This document shows positions 35,189 to 43,535 of a stretch of DNA of 64,000 bases, piece after piece. Made by a program: the position numbers and the translations under genes. The notes beneath the pieces are model-generated. The model was not told the DNA's origin. It made no database searches and worked only from the letters and a program-made list of their open reading frames with translations. The DNA is from Candidatus Latescibacterota bacterium (lineage in GTDB: Bacteria; Krumholzibacteriota; Krumholzibacteriia; WVZY01), in NCBI GenBank assembly GCA_011772205.1, contig WVZY01000011.1:62001-126000 (forward strand), written 5' to 3'. Within the stretch, counting starts at the first letter, position 1. Each line of letters opens with the position of its first letter.

Positions 35189-37420
35189 ATGTTCTCGCTT
35201 TGGAAGGAGCCTAGATATATACCGCCCATGCACGCGACCGTACTCGCATCCATTGGTTTTGCTTTTCAATACTGGGTGCTCATCGTTGCGCTGGTTCTGC
35301 TTCTCATCGCTCAGCTCGCCTATTACCGGACGACCCCATCGTTGTCGGGCTGGCTGAGGGCAGTTCTAACCTCACTGCGGAGTGCAGCGTTTCTGGTACT
35401 CATCGTTCTGTTGATGGATCCCAGATGCATCCGTCGAGGCGAGAAAACAGAGCCGGGCTGGGTCATTGCGCTCATCGATCGATCGGCGAGCATGTCGCTG
35501 CCCGCGGACGGCTGGGAACCCGGCATAGGACCGACGAGGTTCAAGGCTGCTCTGGACCTATCAGCGCATATGAAACGGAGCGTCGAGGAGCGGGGCGGCC
35601 TCTACCAGGAGGTCTTCTTCGCCGGCGACCTGGTACCGTCGCGCGGCGACTCCCTTTCCCCGGATGGGCAAGGGACAAGCATCGTCCGGTCGCTGCAGCA
35701 AGCCTATGAAAAGTATGAAGGTGAAAACGTCTCTGCGCTCGTCCTGATTACGGACGGTGTGGAAACGGACAAACGGCTTCTGCGTCGTTCCCTCCCTCCA
35801 GTACCTGTTTTTGCTTTGGGTGTTGGCGACACGGCATCCCCGGATGACGTCCGCATCAGGGAAGTCTCGTACCCTACTGTGGTGCGGACACCGTCCCGTT
35901 CATCCATCGACGCCATGCTCTTTTACTCGGGTGATGGAATGAAACGGATCCAGCTGCGGCTCCTGGAGGGTGGAACGGTAGTTTTCAAAAAGGACTCGGT
36001 AGTGAGTTCAGTCAATCGAGAAATCACCGAAAAGATACCGCTGGAATTTCCCGAGCAGGGGAGGCGCCATTTCGTTCTGGAAGTTGGAGTGGATGGGTAT
36101 GACGCGGAGCTGGAAAACAACCGCCGGGACATCGTCATAGAAGCGGAGAAAGCCGAAGTGAAGGTACTCATTGTAGACCTGCGGCCGGACTGGGAGCTGC
36201 ATTTTCTCACAGACCTCCTCCGCAAGGACGAGAGTCTCGATTTCGTTGTGATTGCTTTCGAAGGGCGGGCTTCCCCTCCCTCGGGGAAGATCCTGCCGCC
36301 GGATCGTTTTCTCTCCCATTTGAACGAGAGCGACGCGCTGGTCATCGGGTCCGTTTCGGACAGATTCCTCAGCGAATCTACTGCCGCCGCGATCGAGCGG
36401 TTTGTGAGGGAAAGAGGCGGCGGGCTGCTCGTACTGCCGGGGCCGTCGTCGCTCTTTTCGACACCCCTGGCTTGGAGGCGTCTGGAACGTGTGCTCCCGG
36501 TGAGGGGCACACTCCCGTTCCATTTTGATCTTCGTTACACCAGCTTGGCACTCGGCCCGCAGGCCGGAACCAACCCGATTACCGCCCAGCTGCTCCCGCT
36601 TCTGGGGCAGAAAGACTGGCAGGAACGCAGCCCGCTCCTCGGTTCGTTCATACCGTTGTTGCCGAAGACGGGTGCGGAAGTGCTGTTGGAAACGATGGAA
36701 CGCAGGACGCCCGCCGTTTCATACCAAACGCTCGGGAAAGGCCGCGTGGCCGTCGTCAGTGCAGGGCCGCTGTGGCGATGGAAATTTCTGTCGGACGGTA
36801 ATACGGTATACGACGAGGTGATGTCCCGGCTGCTCGACGTGCTGGCCAGGGGCGAGGAAACCGAGCGGTTCTTTCTGACGGCTAAGAAAAACGTGTTCGA
36901 TGCCGGGGAGAGTCCCGTGTTTGTGGCCGAAGTGTTCAATGAAAAAATGCAGCCGGTCACCGGGGTTCCGATAAAGCTCGAAGTGTCGCGGTTCGGTGAA
37001 AACGGCCAGGAAGTGCCTCTCGAGCGTTTTTCGATGGGACGCGAAAGCGTGCAGAGCACGCGCTTCCGTGCGGAGATATCCACGCTTCCTCCGGGCCGGT
37101 ATCTTGTCCGCGGAGAGGCGGAGCTTCCCGAGCGAACGATCACGAGTCGTCCGGTCGAGGTGAGGATATCGGATGTTTCCGTCGAGTTCCGCGACGTTCG
37201 GCAGGACCGGGCGGCACTGTCTGCGCTGTCGAGGAGGTCGGGGGGAGCGCACGGAAAAGCCGAAGATTTCGAAGCGCTCACGGAAGAAATTCCGCTGCGA
37301 TCACGAAAGGTGGCGTCGATTTCCGAACTGTCTGCTAGAACGACGATCCTGGCATTTACGATCATCGTGCTGTTGTTGAGTGTGGAGTGGATCATCAGAA
37401 AGCGGGTGGGAATGATTTAA
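35189..37420 (+). CDS. VWA and glutamine-amidotransferase-like domain membrane protein
   Basis: 743 residues. Two N-terminal membrane segments (about 14-36 and 50-71) precede a von Willebrand A domain with the metal-binding motif D-R-S-A-S-M and the later L-I-T-D-G-V-E-T. Residues about 325-430 (V-K-V-L-I-V-D-L-R-P-D-W-E, F-V-R-E-R-G-G-G-L-L-V-L-P-G-P) form the class I amidotransferase-like fold common in such proteins, without an obvious catalytic triad. One membrane segment closes the protein (about 716-735). BatA-like architecture; function unknown. There is no clear ribosome site at ATG 35189, and ATG 35228 is possible. Confidence 0.85.
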   Translation: MFSLWKEPRYIPPMHATVLASIGFAFQYWVLIVALVLLLIAQLAYYRTTPSLSGWLRAVLTSLRSAAFLVLIVLLMDPRCIRRGEKTEPGWVIALIDRSASMSLPADGWEPGIGPTRFKAALDLSAHMKRSVEERGGLYQEVFFAGDLVPSRGDSLSPDGQGTSIVRSLQQAYEKYEGENVSALVLITDGVETDKRLLRRSLPPVPVFALGVGDTASPDDVRIREVSYPTVVRTPSRSSIDAMLFYSGDGMKRIQLRLLEGGTVVFKKDSVVSSVNREITEKIPLEFPEQGRRHFVLEVGVDGYDAELENNRRDIVIEAEKAEVKVLIVDLRPDWELHFLTDLLRKDESLDFVVIAFEGRASPPSGKILPPDRFLSHLNESDALVIGSVSDRFLSESTAAAIERFVRERGGGLLVLPGPSSLFSTPLAWRRLERVLPVRGTLPFHFDLRYTSLALGPQAGTNPITAQLLPLLGQKDWQERSPLLGSFIPLLPKTGAEVLLETMERRTPAVSYQTLGKGRVAVVSAGPLWRWKFLSDGNTVYDEVMSRLLDVLARGEETERFFLTAKKNVFDAGESPVFVAEVFNEKMQPVTGVPIKLEVSRFGENGQEVPLERFSMGRESVQSTRFRAEISTLPPGRYLVRGEAELPERTITSRPVEVRISDVSVEFRDVRQDRAALSALSRRSGGAHGKAEDFEALTEEIPLRSRKVASISELSARTTILAFTIIVLLLSVEWIIRKRVGMI

Positions 37421-37435
37421 CGCGACACTTTTTTC

Positions 37436-37463
37436 TTGCTTCTGAAATTCCGGGCGGTATAAT
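37436..37463 (+). promoter_or_regulatory. Predicted sigma-70 promoter
   Basis: TTGCTT (37436-37441), 16-base spacer, perfect TATAAT (37458-37463). A start site near 37470 gives a short leader with GGGAGGTGG (37479-37487) five bases before ATG 37493. Confidence 0.6.
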
Positions 37464-37492
37464 GCTCGGGATTGGGTTGGGAGGTGGTGTGG

Positions 37493-39265
37493 ATGTGGAA
37501 CCCTTCTCTTTTCTTTCCTCCCACGACACGGCTGTTTATCTTCATCTGCATTCTGCGGCGGCATTCGCGTATGCCCCTCGTGCTTGCCGTCTGCTTTTCT
37601 TTCGTTCTATCGATTTTTCCTTTCGGAGCGCCAGGCGCCGTTCGGATCAACGAACTCTACTACGACCACCCCGGGAAGGACGCTGGGCACGAATTCATCG
37701 AGCTGATACAAACCGATTCGATTCCGCTCGGCCTCGATGGATACGCAATCGAGTTTCACAACGGAGCCGGTTCGGGCTGGGAGTCAATTTGGCAGGCCGG
37801 ACCGCTGGATTCTATTGCGCCCGGGGGACTTTTTGTGATCGGCGGAGGAGCGGTTACGCCACGCCCCGACGCCGTGCTCGAGTTGAATCTGCAGAACGGT
37901 CCTGATGCCGTTCGTCTTATCGCTCCCACCGGGCCCATGGATCTCCTCGGCTACGGGGATCTCGATGATCCGGAATACGTGGAGGGAGAAAGCGCTCCAG
38001 GAGTATCCGCAGGGGAGAGCCTCGGAAGAAAACCGGACGGCAGGGATACGGACAACAATCGAGCGGATTTCCATTCGATGGTGCCTTCGCCGGGGCGCTT
38101 CAATGTTCCGAGAAAAGACGTTTCGCTCGCCCTTGCCAAAGGAGTGGATCCCCGCGCCGTGGTGGAAGAGGGGGCCGTTGAAGATGTCCGGTTCGTTCTA
38201 AGAAACGACGGCGTGGAACCGGTCGGAGAGCATGCCGTCCAAATTCAGTTATGGGATTCGACCGGGGCCGCTCTCGTGCTTGCAGGCCAATCTTCGAATG
38301 CAGAGGCAATCCCGCCTGCAGCGGAAATCGAAATCGGTTTCACCATCGATCTCGCAGGCGGCTATCACTATCTGCGTGTGAACGCTCTCTATCCGGCGGA
38401 CGAGCGGACCGGGAACAATGTCCTGAACCTCGTACGACGAGCGGGGACTCCTGGCGTGCTGATCAGTGAGGTGATGAGCTGTCCGAAGGATATCTGCCCT
38501 CAATATGTCGAACTGTACAACGCGGGCACCGAGCCCTACGACATCGGCGGACATTACCTGAGAGATCGAGCCCACACATTTTCCCTCGTTTTGTCGGAGT
38601 CGAACATCCTCGATCCCGGCGGTTATCTGGTGCTCACACCTGATAGGGACGCGCTGGTGTCCTGTTTTCCATCCCTCTCTTTTTCCCTGGCCGTGGAGGT
38701 CGAGGGGGCCTGGCCAACCCTCAACCGGTCCGGGAGCGGTGGGGTGGCCGATTCGGTGATTATTGGTGATGCATGGCGGCTTCCAGTGGATGCCGTCGCA
38801 TACCCGCCGCAACCTTCGGATACCCGAGGGAAAAGCCTCGAGCGCGTGGACCTCTTTCCAGGTAGCGCCACGGCGGTGTGGATCCTCTCGCGAGATCCTG
38901 CCGGGGGAACGCCCGGCCGCAACAACTCCGCAGGTCTCACTGAACGTCCCCGCAAGGGAACGGTGTCGCTAACTCCGAATCCCTTCGTTCCCATCGAGGG
39001 CGAGAAGCTAATGATCACGGTAAATCCGGAAACGGCCGTTACGCGCGCCGTCGTCGTCGCCTTCGATATCGAAGGCCGGAAGCTCAAGACAATCGGTGCA
39101 GCGTCCGATTTTCCGCATGTGTTCGCTTGGGATGGAACCCGCGATGGGGAACGCATCGTTACTCCGGGCTTTTACATCGTTGCTTGCGAGTTTTATTCCG
39201 CTCAGGGTGCAAGGATTGGCGTGGAAAAGGTGGTGGTGGGATGTGGAAGCAAGCGCCGGAACTAA
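37493..39265 (+). CDS. Secreted lamin-tail-domain protein with FlgD-like C-terminal domain
   Basis: 590 residues from ATG 37493, chosen for the strong ribosome site. The N-terminus is long before the signal core (M-P-L-V-L-A-V-C-F-S-F-V-L), so ATG 37571 is an alternative. Two lamin-tail domains are visible: V-R-I-N-E-L-Y-Y-D, then E-F-I-E-L-I-Q near the start, and V-L-I-S-E-V-M-S, then Q-Y-V-E-L-Y-N-A-G in the middle. A CARDB-like segment lies between them. The last 95 residues (L-T-P-N-P-F-V-P, F-A-W-D-G-T-R-D-G, T-P-G-F-Y-I-V) form a FlgD/sorting-like domain. Likely exported to the surface. Confidence 0.85.
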   Translation: MWNPSLFFPPTTRLFIFICILRRHSRMPLVLAVCFSFVLSIFPFGAPGAVRINELYYDHPGKDAGHEFIELIQTDSIPLGLDGYAIEFHNGAGSGWESIWQAGPLDSIAPGGLFVIGGGAVTPRPDAVLELNLQNGPDAVRLIAPTGPMDLLGYGDLDDPEYVEGESAPGVSAGESLGRKPDGRDTDNNRADFHSMVPSPGRFNVPRKDVSLALAKGVDPRAVVEEGAVEDVRFVLRNDGVEPVGEHAVQIQLWDSTGAALVLAGQSSNAEAIPPAAEIEIGFTIDLAGGYHYLRVNALYPADERTGNNVLNLVRRAGTPGVLISEVMSCPKDICPQYVELYNAGTEPYDIGGHYLRDRAHTFSLVLSESNILDPGGYLVLTPDRDALVSCFPSLSFSLAVEVEGAWPTLNRSGSGGVADSVIIGDAWRLPVDAVAYPPQPSDTRGKSLERVDLFPGSATAVWILSRDPAGGTPGRNNSAGLTERPRKGTVSLTPNPFVPIEGEKLMITVNPETAVTRAVVVAFDIEGRKLKTIGAASDFPHVFAWDGTRDGERIVTPGFYIVACEFYSAQGARIGVEKVVVGCGSKRRN

Positions 39266-40148
39266 ATCGAGTGCAGCGCTGGTTCGCTCTGCCGCTCCAA
39301 GCGGCGGCTGCAGCGGACGGCGTTCCGTAACTGCCAAGCCGCCAACTGCGAGATCTCTTCATTTGGTGATGCTCGTTGTGGCGGCAGTGATGATGGGTGA
39401 GCTGCTCGCTGGAGAAGCGAGTGGGATGACGAGGACCCGCTTTCAAAATGCGGAAGAACGCGTATTGGGGACGATCGGCGTGTTCGCTCGTGATCGGTCG
39501 CTGCCGGCGACGGAGCCGTCGAGCCGCATCGCGCTCGAAGCGGGAGAAATCCAGCTCTATGGGATCCCGGATTTGCGCCTGGACGGCTTGCGGTTCACCT
39601 TCGAAGGCGCGCGGATGGGACTGGCGCTGTCCGGAGCGTTTCTGTCCGCGCCCATCGGTGTCCTCAAGAGCGCAGGTGTCACTGCTTTTTTTGAGCTCCC
39701 GGGTGACATTCTGCTCGCCGGGACGCTCGATGGATCCGTTGTGGATGTTGCCCGAATGGAGCAGGTGAGCATCGCAACGGTGACAGGGTATATGCTGGCC
39801 GCTCTCTCCCGGAGCGTCTCGCTCGGTTGGTCGATCGAGAACTTGCGTGTGTACGGACATCCGGTCCCAGGCGCGGACATGTCGGTTTGCTTCGCTGCAA
39901 AACCGGCCCGCTTTTTCTCCGCTTTATCATCCTGCCACCTGGATCGGTGGGGGACGGTAAGTGTGGGATTCGGTGCCTCCGTTTATCTCGGATGGCTGTG
40001 CTCGGGGTCGCTGGGATACGACGATGCAACGGAACAGGTAAAAGCCGCCGTGTCGATCGGCGGCAGCTCGCTTAATTGCGACGTCTGCGTGCTGTTCCAC
40101 CCAGTGCTCGGTGTCTCCAAAGGGGTGTTTGTGAAGTGGAGGCGTTAG
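39243..40148 (+). CDS. Hypothetical exported envelope protein
   Basis: About 301 residues from GTG 39243, which overlaps the previous gene by 23 bases and has AAGGTGG upstream. The open frame extends further 5', and 39363/39366/39369 are alternative starts directly before the signal sequence (V-M-L-V-V-A-A-V-M-M-G-E-L-L-A). The mature part alternates short hydrophobic strands with glycine-rich turns (G-A-R-M-G-L-A-L-S-G-A-F, S-V-G-F-G-A-S-V-Y-L-G), like a small PorV/FadL-type barrel, but without the usual N-P-A-G motif. I do not recognise the family. Confidence 0.65.
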   Translation: MEASAGTKSSAALVRSAAPSGGCSGRRSVTAKPPTARSLHLVMLVVAAVMMGELLAGEASGMTRTRFQNAEERVLGTIGVFARDRSLPATEPSSRIALEAGEIQLYGIPDLRLDGLRFTFEGARMGLALSGAFLSAPIGVLKSAGVTAFFELPGDILLAGTLDGSVVDVARMEQVSIATVTGYMLAALSRSVSLGWSIENLRVYGHPVPGADMSVCFAAKPARFFSALSSCHLDRWGTVSVGFGASVYLGWLCSGSLGYDDATEQVKAAVSIGGSSLNCDVCVLFHPVLGVSKGVFVKWRR

Positions 40149-40149
40149 G

Positions 40150-41868
40150 ATGGGGAAACCGATTTGTTTTTTTGTAAGCATTGGCATTTATCTGCTGTTG
40201 TCGGTTGGGTGTGCAGGTCCGCTCGGTTCGACCGCGCGGAACGCAAGCCTGACGGAAACAGGCGGCAGTTCGCTGCGTCTCGAGCGCCGTCCGTTTGCCG
40301 CCACCGCGGAAGATTCGGTCGCACAGGTCGAGCATGCGGTCGCTGCGGCCGGGTCCTCTGTCGATGAGGAAATACTCTTTGAGGAACCGCCGGGCTATTC
40401 GGATCGACCTTCTTCCGGGATACGGCTCGCAAAAAAAGAGCGGGATGCATCCATACAAGATCTCGCGCACGGCCGTGCGCAGGCAGGGTCTCCTGAAGCA
40501 TCACGTCTTTCGGCGATGTCGAAAGTCCTTCGTTGCCTGCAAGCCGAGGGCGTTTGGGGCTACCGCTCCGATGTCAAAGCGACCCTCGAATTCGAAACGC
40601 TACTATCCATGGGATTCAGAAGAAGCGAGGAGCAGGCGATCGGATTCGCCCGGGTGGGCGATCTCGGGCCGGTGGAGACGATTGCCGTGGGGAACCTCAG
40701 GGCGACGTTCGGCGAAGGGCTCGTGCTCGGAAGGAGGGACCCTGATGCAGCTCCGCGCTGCTTTGGAAAGCGCTGGGGAACGTTCAGGGCGGCACCCTCG
40801 CTGTCGCGTTGGGAACAAACCAAAGCTGCTGCGATACAAGTTAACCCCGGAGTGATCCATGTCGGCGCGCTTACTTGGCGGCGCCCGGATGCCGAGACGG
40901 GAGCGAGGCGGGATGAGTGCTGGCTCTCCGTGTCGCTTCCGCTAAGGGGGTGGTGGGTGGGACTCGCAGGAGGGATGGAACTGCCCAACATGAGGGCGGG
41001 AAGTGCCAATGATGCCGTGCCGGCGGCCGTATCGGTTGCGCTGGGAACACGGCGGCCTGGAAAACTGTCGGGTGGAAAAGCCGGGATCGAGGGTTTCTCA
41101 GGAGAAATGGCACTGCTGGGAGGTCAATTGTGTTTTGTTGCGGGAGCTGCAGTAAGGAGCGGCGGTGAATGGTGGATCCGTTTGTTCAACCAGCCTGCTC
41201 CGAAAGGATTCGGCAGTTCGGTCAACGGGCTGCTGAGGGTGTCGAAGATGCTTCAAGGAGGGACCCTCCGGTGGGGAAAGCGAATCGGCCGTGTCAAGGC
41301 GATCTTATCGGTCCATGACAGGTCGCTCCGGAGAGCGGCCGGCGTGACCCGCTACCGGCGGTGCTCTCTATTTTTTCGCGTGCGCAGGAAAAACGCTCAG
41401 ATTTGGGAAGGATCGGTGTCGCATGTCGAGGCGTGGAAAACCGCGTTCGGGTCGGCCAAGTTGGAAACTGCACCCGCCGTGAACGCATCGAGCGAAAGCC
41501 GCCTCCGCCTCCGGTGGGCATACGATCCAAGGGGAGCGCTGACCCACAATCTCCGCGTGAACCTGAGAATTGGGCCGGGAGGAAGGATCAGCGGCATTCT
41601 GATTGCAGCAGGCGCCAGGCTCTCATGGAGGCGGTTCGAAGCCATATGGAGGGCGTCGAACTACACGCTGGCTTCCGGGCGGAGCGCGTTCGTCTCCCGT
41701 CCGGGCATAGGAGCCTTCGAGTATCTCGCGATGGTCTATCGGGATGGCTCGGATGTATCTCTGCGTGTTGTGATCAAAGCTTCCTCCTCCTGCGAGATAC
41801 TGGGCTACTACGGAAAGCCCTGGGAGAAAGAGGCCCGATTATACGTGGGAATGCGCTGGAGGGGGTGA
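40150..41868 (+). CDS. Exported lipoprotein-like barrel resembling ComEA-associated outer-membrane proteins
   Basis: 572 residues, starting two bases after the previous stop. The signal sequence ends in a lipobox-like L-S-V-G-C. Around residues 120-195 a helical segment is followed by V-G-N-L-R-A-T-F-G-E-G-L-V-L-G-R. That motif recalls the conserved G-D-Y-R-x-x-F-G-Q-G-L-x-x of Bacteroidetes helix-hairpin-helix outer-membrane proteins. A recognisable HhH motif itself is not evident. The C-terminal 370 residues look like a barrel rich in arginine (many R-R pairs), ending in R-L-Y-V-G-M-R-W-R-G. Assignment is tentative. Confidence 0.6.
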   Translation: MGKPICFFVSIGIYLLLSVGCAGPLGSTARNASLTETGGSSLRLERRPFAATAEDSVAQVEHAVAAAGSSVDEEILFEEPPGYSDRPSSGIRLAKKERDASIQDLAHGRAQAGSPEASRLSAMSKVLRCLQAEGVWGYRSDVKATLEFETLLSMGFRRSEEQAIGFARVGDLGPVETIAVGNLRATFGEGLVLGRRDPDAAPRCFGKRWGTFRAAPSLSRWEQTKAAAIQVNPGVIHVGALTWRRPDAETGARRDECWLSVSLPLRGWWVGLAGGMELPNMRAGSANDAVPAAVSVALGTRRPGKLSGGKAGIEGFSGEMALLGGQLCFVAGAAVRSGGEWWIRLFNQPAPKGFGSSVNGLLRVSKMLQGGTLRWGKRIGRVKAILSVHDRSLRRAAGVTRYRRCSLFFRVRRKNAQIWEGSVSHVEAWKTAFGSAKLETAPAVNASSESRLRLRWAYDPRGALTHNLRVNLRIGPGGRISGILIAAGARLSWRRFEAIWRASNYTLASGRSAFVSRPGIGAFEYLAMVYRDGSDVSLRVVIKASSSCEILGYYGKPWEKEARLYVGMRWRG

Positions 41869-41933
41869 TGGACCCGGGGAATGAAGAGCCCATCGGGAGG
41901 GGATGGACCAGAGGAAGCGAGGAGCCTCTTGAG
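41859..41933 (+). repeat. 38-bp imperfect tandem repeat spanning a stop codon
   Basis: Unit 1 (41859-41896) begins GAGGGGGTGATGGACC and contains the TGA of the upstream gene; unit 2 (41897-41933) begins GAGGGGATGGACC. Both continue with GGAA and GAGCC. Confidence 0.6.
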
Positions 41934-42140
41934 AGTCAAGAACCTTTCGGGAGTTCAGCGCCTGTGGGATTGAAAGCCTCCCGGACGCGGTGGCAGCACG
42001 GCAATTGATTTCAGAAGTGAATTCAACGGATGGCAGCGGTCCCGAAGGGGAGCATGCCGCGAGAAGCTCCAACCCTGGCGGGCGCCTTCAACCGGCTGAT
42101 ATACTGTCGATTGCAGGCATCTTGCTATTGAATTGATAGT
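41934..42140. other. Gap before the aminotransferase promoter
   Basis: No gene, hairpin or repeat that I can support in this stretch. The full gap between genes runs from 41869 to 42310 and also includes the repeat, promoter and leader listed separately. Confidence 0.4.
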
Positions 42141-42169
42141 TTGACAAAGAAATATCATCCTGCTACGCT
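42141..42169 (+). promoter_or_regulatory. Predicted sigma-70 promoter of the aminotransferase operon
   Basis: Perfect TTGACA (42141-42146), 17-base spacer, TACGCT (42164-42169; 3 of 6 to consensus). Transcription would start near 42176, giving a leader of about 135 bases. Confidence 0.55.
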
Positions 42170-42184
42170 CAAGGCTCGGGGAGA

Positions 42185-42262
42185 GTGGCGTGCGGGGCAT
42201 GCCACGATAGCGCGCGCGACCGATGCGCTTTTTCTTTTTCGGTGCCGGGGAGCTCCCGGCTC
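42185..42262 (+). promoter_or_regulatory. Structured leader with terminator-like hairpin (possible attenuator)
   Basis: GTGGCGTGC (42185-42193) pairs with GCATGCCAC (42197-42205) over a GGG loop. Next, AGCGC (from about 42209) can pair with GCGCT, which runs straight into TTTTCTTTTT (about 42230-42240), as in an intrinsic terminator. A third hairpin, CCGGG-GAGCT-CCCGG, follows at about 42245-42260. No known riboswitch consensus was recognised. Confidence 0.5.
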
Positions 42263-42310
42263 CGACAATAGGCATTTTTATAGCTTTGAAAAGCCGAAGA
42301 GGAGACGAAA

Positions 42311-43477
42311 GTGGGCAAGAGAGTATTTGCAAAGAGAATGGACGATCTCGGGACGGAAACGGCATTTCTCGTGCTGGCCCGCGCCAAAGAACTGGAAGCC
42401 GAGGGCCGCGAGATCATCCACCTCGAAATCGGCGAACCGGATTTCGACACACCCGATAACATAAAAGAAGCGGCCGTCCGGGCGCTCAAAGAGGGATACA
42501 CCCATTACGGCCCGTCTGCCGGGCTGCCTCAAGCGAGAGAGGCCTTCGCTGAGTACGTTGCCAAAAATCGAGGGGTTGATACTTCACCAGATCAGATAGT
42601 CATTACTCCCGGCGCCAAACCGATCATGTTTTTCACCATGCTCGCTCTGGTCGATCCAGGGGACGAAGTGATTTATCCGAATCCCGGTTTCCCCATCTAT
42701 GAAAGCATGATCAATTATGTAGGAGGCAAACCCGTTCCGATTCCTCTAGAAGAGGAAAAGGGATTCTCGTTCGATTTGGATAAGTTCAAATCTCTTGTGA
42801 CAGAGAAGACCAAGCTCTGCATCATCAACTCCCCGCAGAATCCAACGGGGGGTGTCCTCTCGAGGGAGATTCTCGAGGGGATCGCTGAAGCCGCAATGGA
42901 GAACGGCTTCTATGTCTTGTCCGATGAAGTGTATTCGAAGATCATCTACGAAGAGAAACACGAGAGCATCTACACGATACCGGGGATGCCCGAGCGGACC
43001 ATTATGATTGAAGGCCACTCGAAAACGTATGCAATGACCGGGTGGCGGCTCGGCTTTGGCGTGATTCCGGAGAACATTGCACCCGATATCGCAAAGCTCC
43101 AGACGAACTCGAACAGCTGCACGTGCTCTTTCACGCAGATGGCCGGGATCGAGGCCGTTAGAGGCCCACAGCATGCTACCAAGGCCATGGTGGAGGAGTT
43201 CAGGGTGAGGCGGGATCTCATTGTGGAAGGTTTGAACAAGATCCCTGGATTTCGCTGTCATTTGCCCTTGGGTTCGTTTTATGTGTTTCCGAATATTCAG
43301 GGGACGAAAAGAGGATCGAAAGAACTCGAAACCATGCTGATGGAGGAAGCCGGCGTGGCGGTTTTGAGCGGCACGTCTTTTGGTGCATTTGGGGAAGGTT
43401 ACATCCGTCTTTCATACGCGAACTCACAGGATAACATCCGCAGGGCGCTGGAAAAGATCGCCAAGGTGCTTGGTTAA
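42311..43477 (+). CDS. Class I/II pyridoxal-phosphate aminotransferase (AspC-like)
   Basis: 388 residues, GTG start with AGAGGAGA upstream. The enzyme moves amino groups between an amino acid and a 2-oxo acid in the cytoplasm. The cofactor lysine is Lys238 in H-S-K-T-Y-A-M-T-G-W-R-L-G-F. Also visible are Y-G-P-S-A-G-L-P-Q-A-R, the N-S-P-Q-N-P-T-G-G cofactor loop and the late R-L-S-Y-A substrate-arginine motif. Length and motifs fit the aspartate/alanine aminotransferase subgroup Ib; substrate choice cannot be read from sequence. It heads a metabolic series with carbamate kinase and a LarA homologue, and its leader may be regulated by attenuation. Confidence 0.93.
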   Translation: MGKRVFAKRMDDLGTETAFLVLARAKELEAEGREIIHLEIGEPDFDTPDNIKEAAVRALKEGYTHYGPSAGLPQAREAFAEYVAKNRGVDTSPDQIVITPGAKPIMFFTMLALVDPGDEVIYPNPGFPIYESMINYVGGKPVPIPLEEEKGFSFDLDKFKSLVTEKTKLCIINSPQNPTGGVLSREILEGIAEAAMENGFYVLSDEVYSKIIYEEKHESIYTIPGMPERTIMIEGHSKTYAMTGWRLGFGVIPENIAPDIAKLQTNSNSCTCSFTQMAGIEAVRGPQHATKAMVEEFRVRRDLIVEGLNKIPGFRCHLPLGSFYVFPNIQGTKRGSKELETMLMEEAGVAVLSGTSFGAFGEGYIRLSYANSQDNIRRALEKIAKVLG

Positions 43478-43535
43478 ACGAGCCCCTTAGCGGTCCGTTT
43501 CGAGTATCCAGCCGAATCCGGAGATATCGAGCAAC

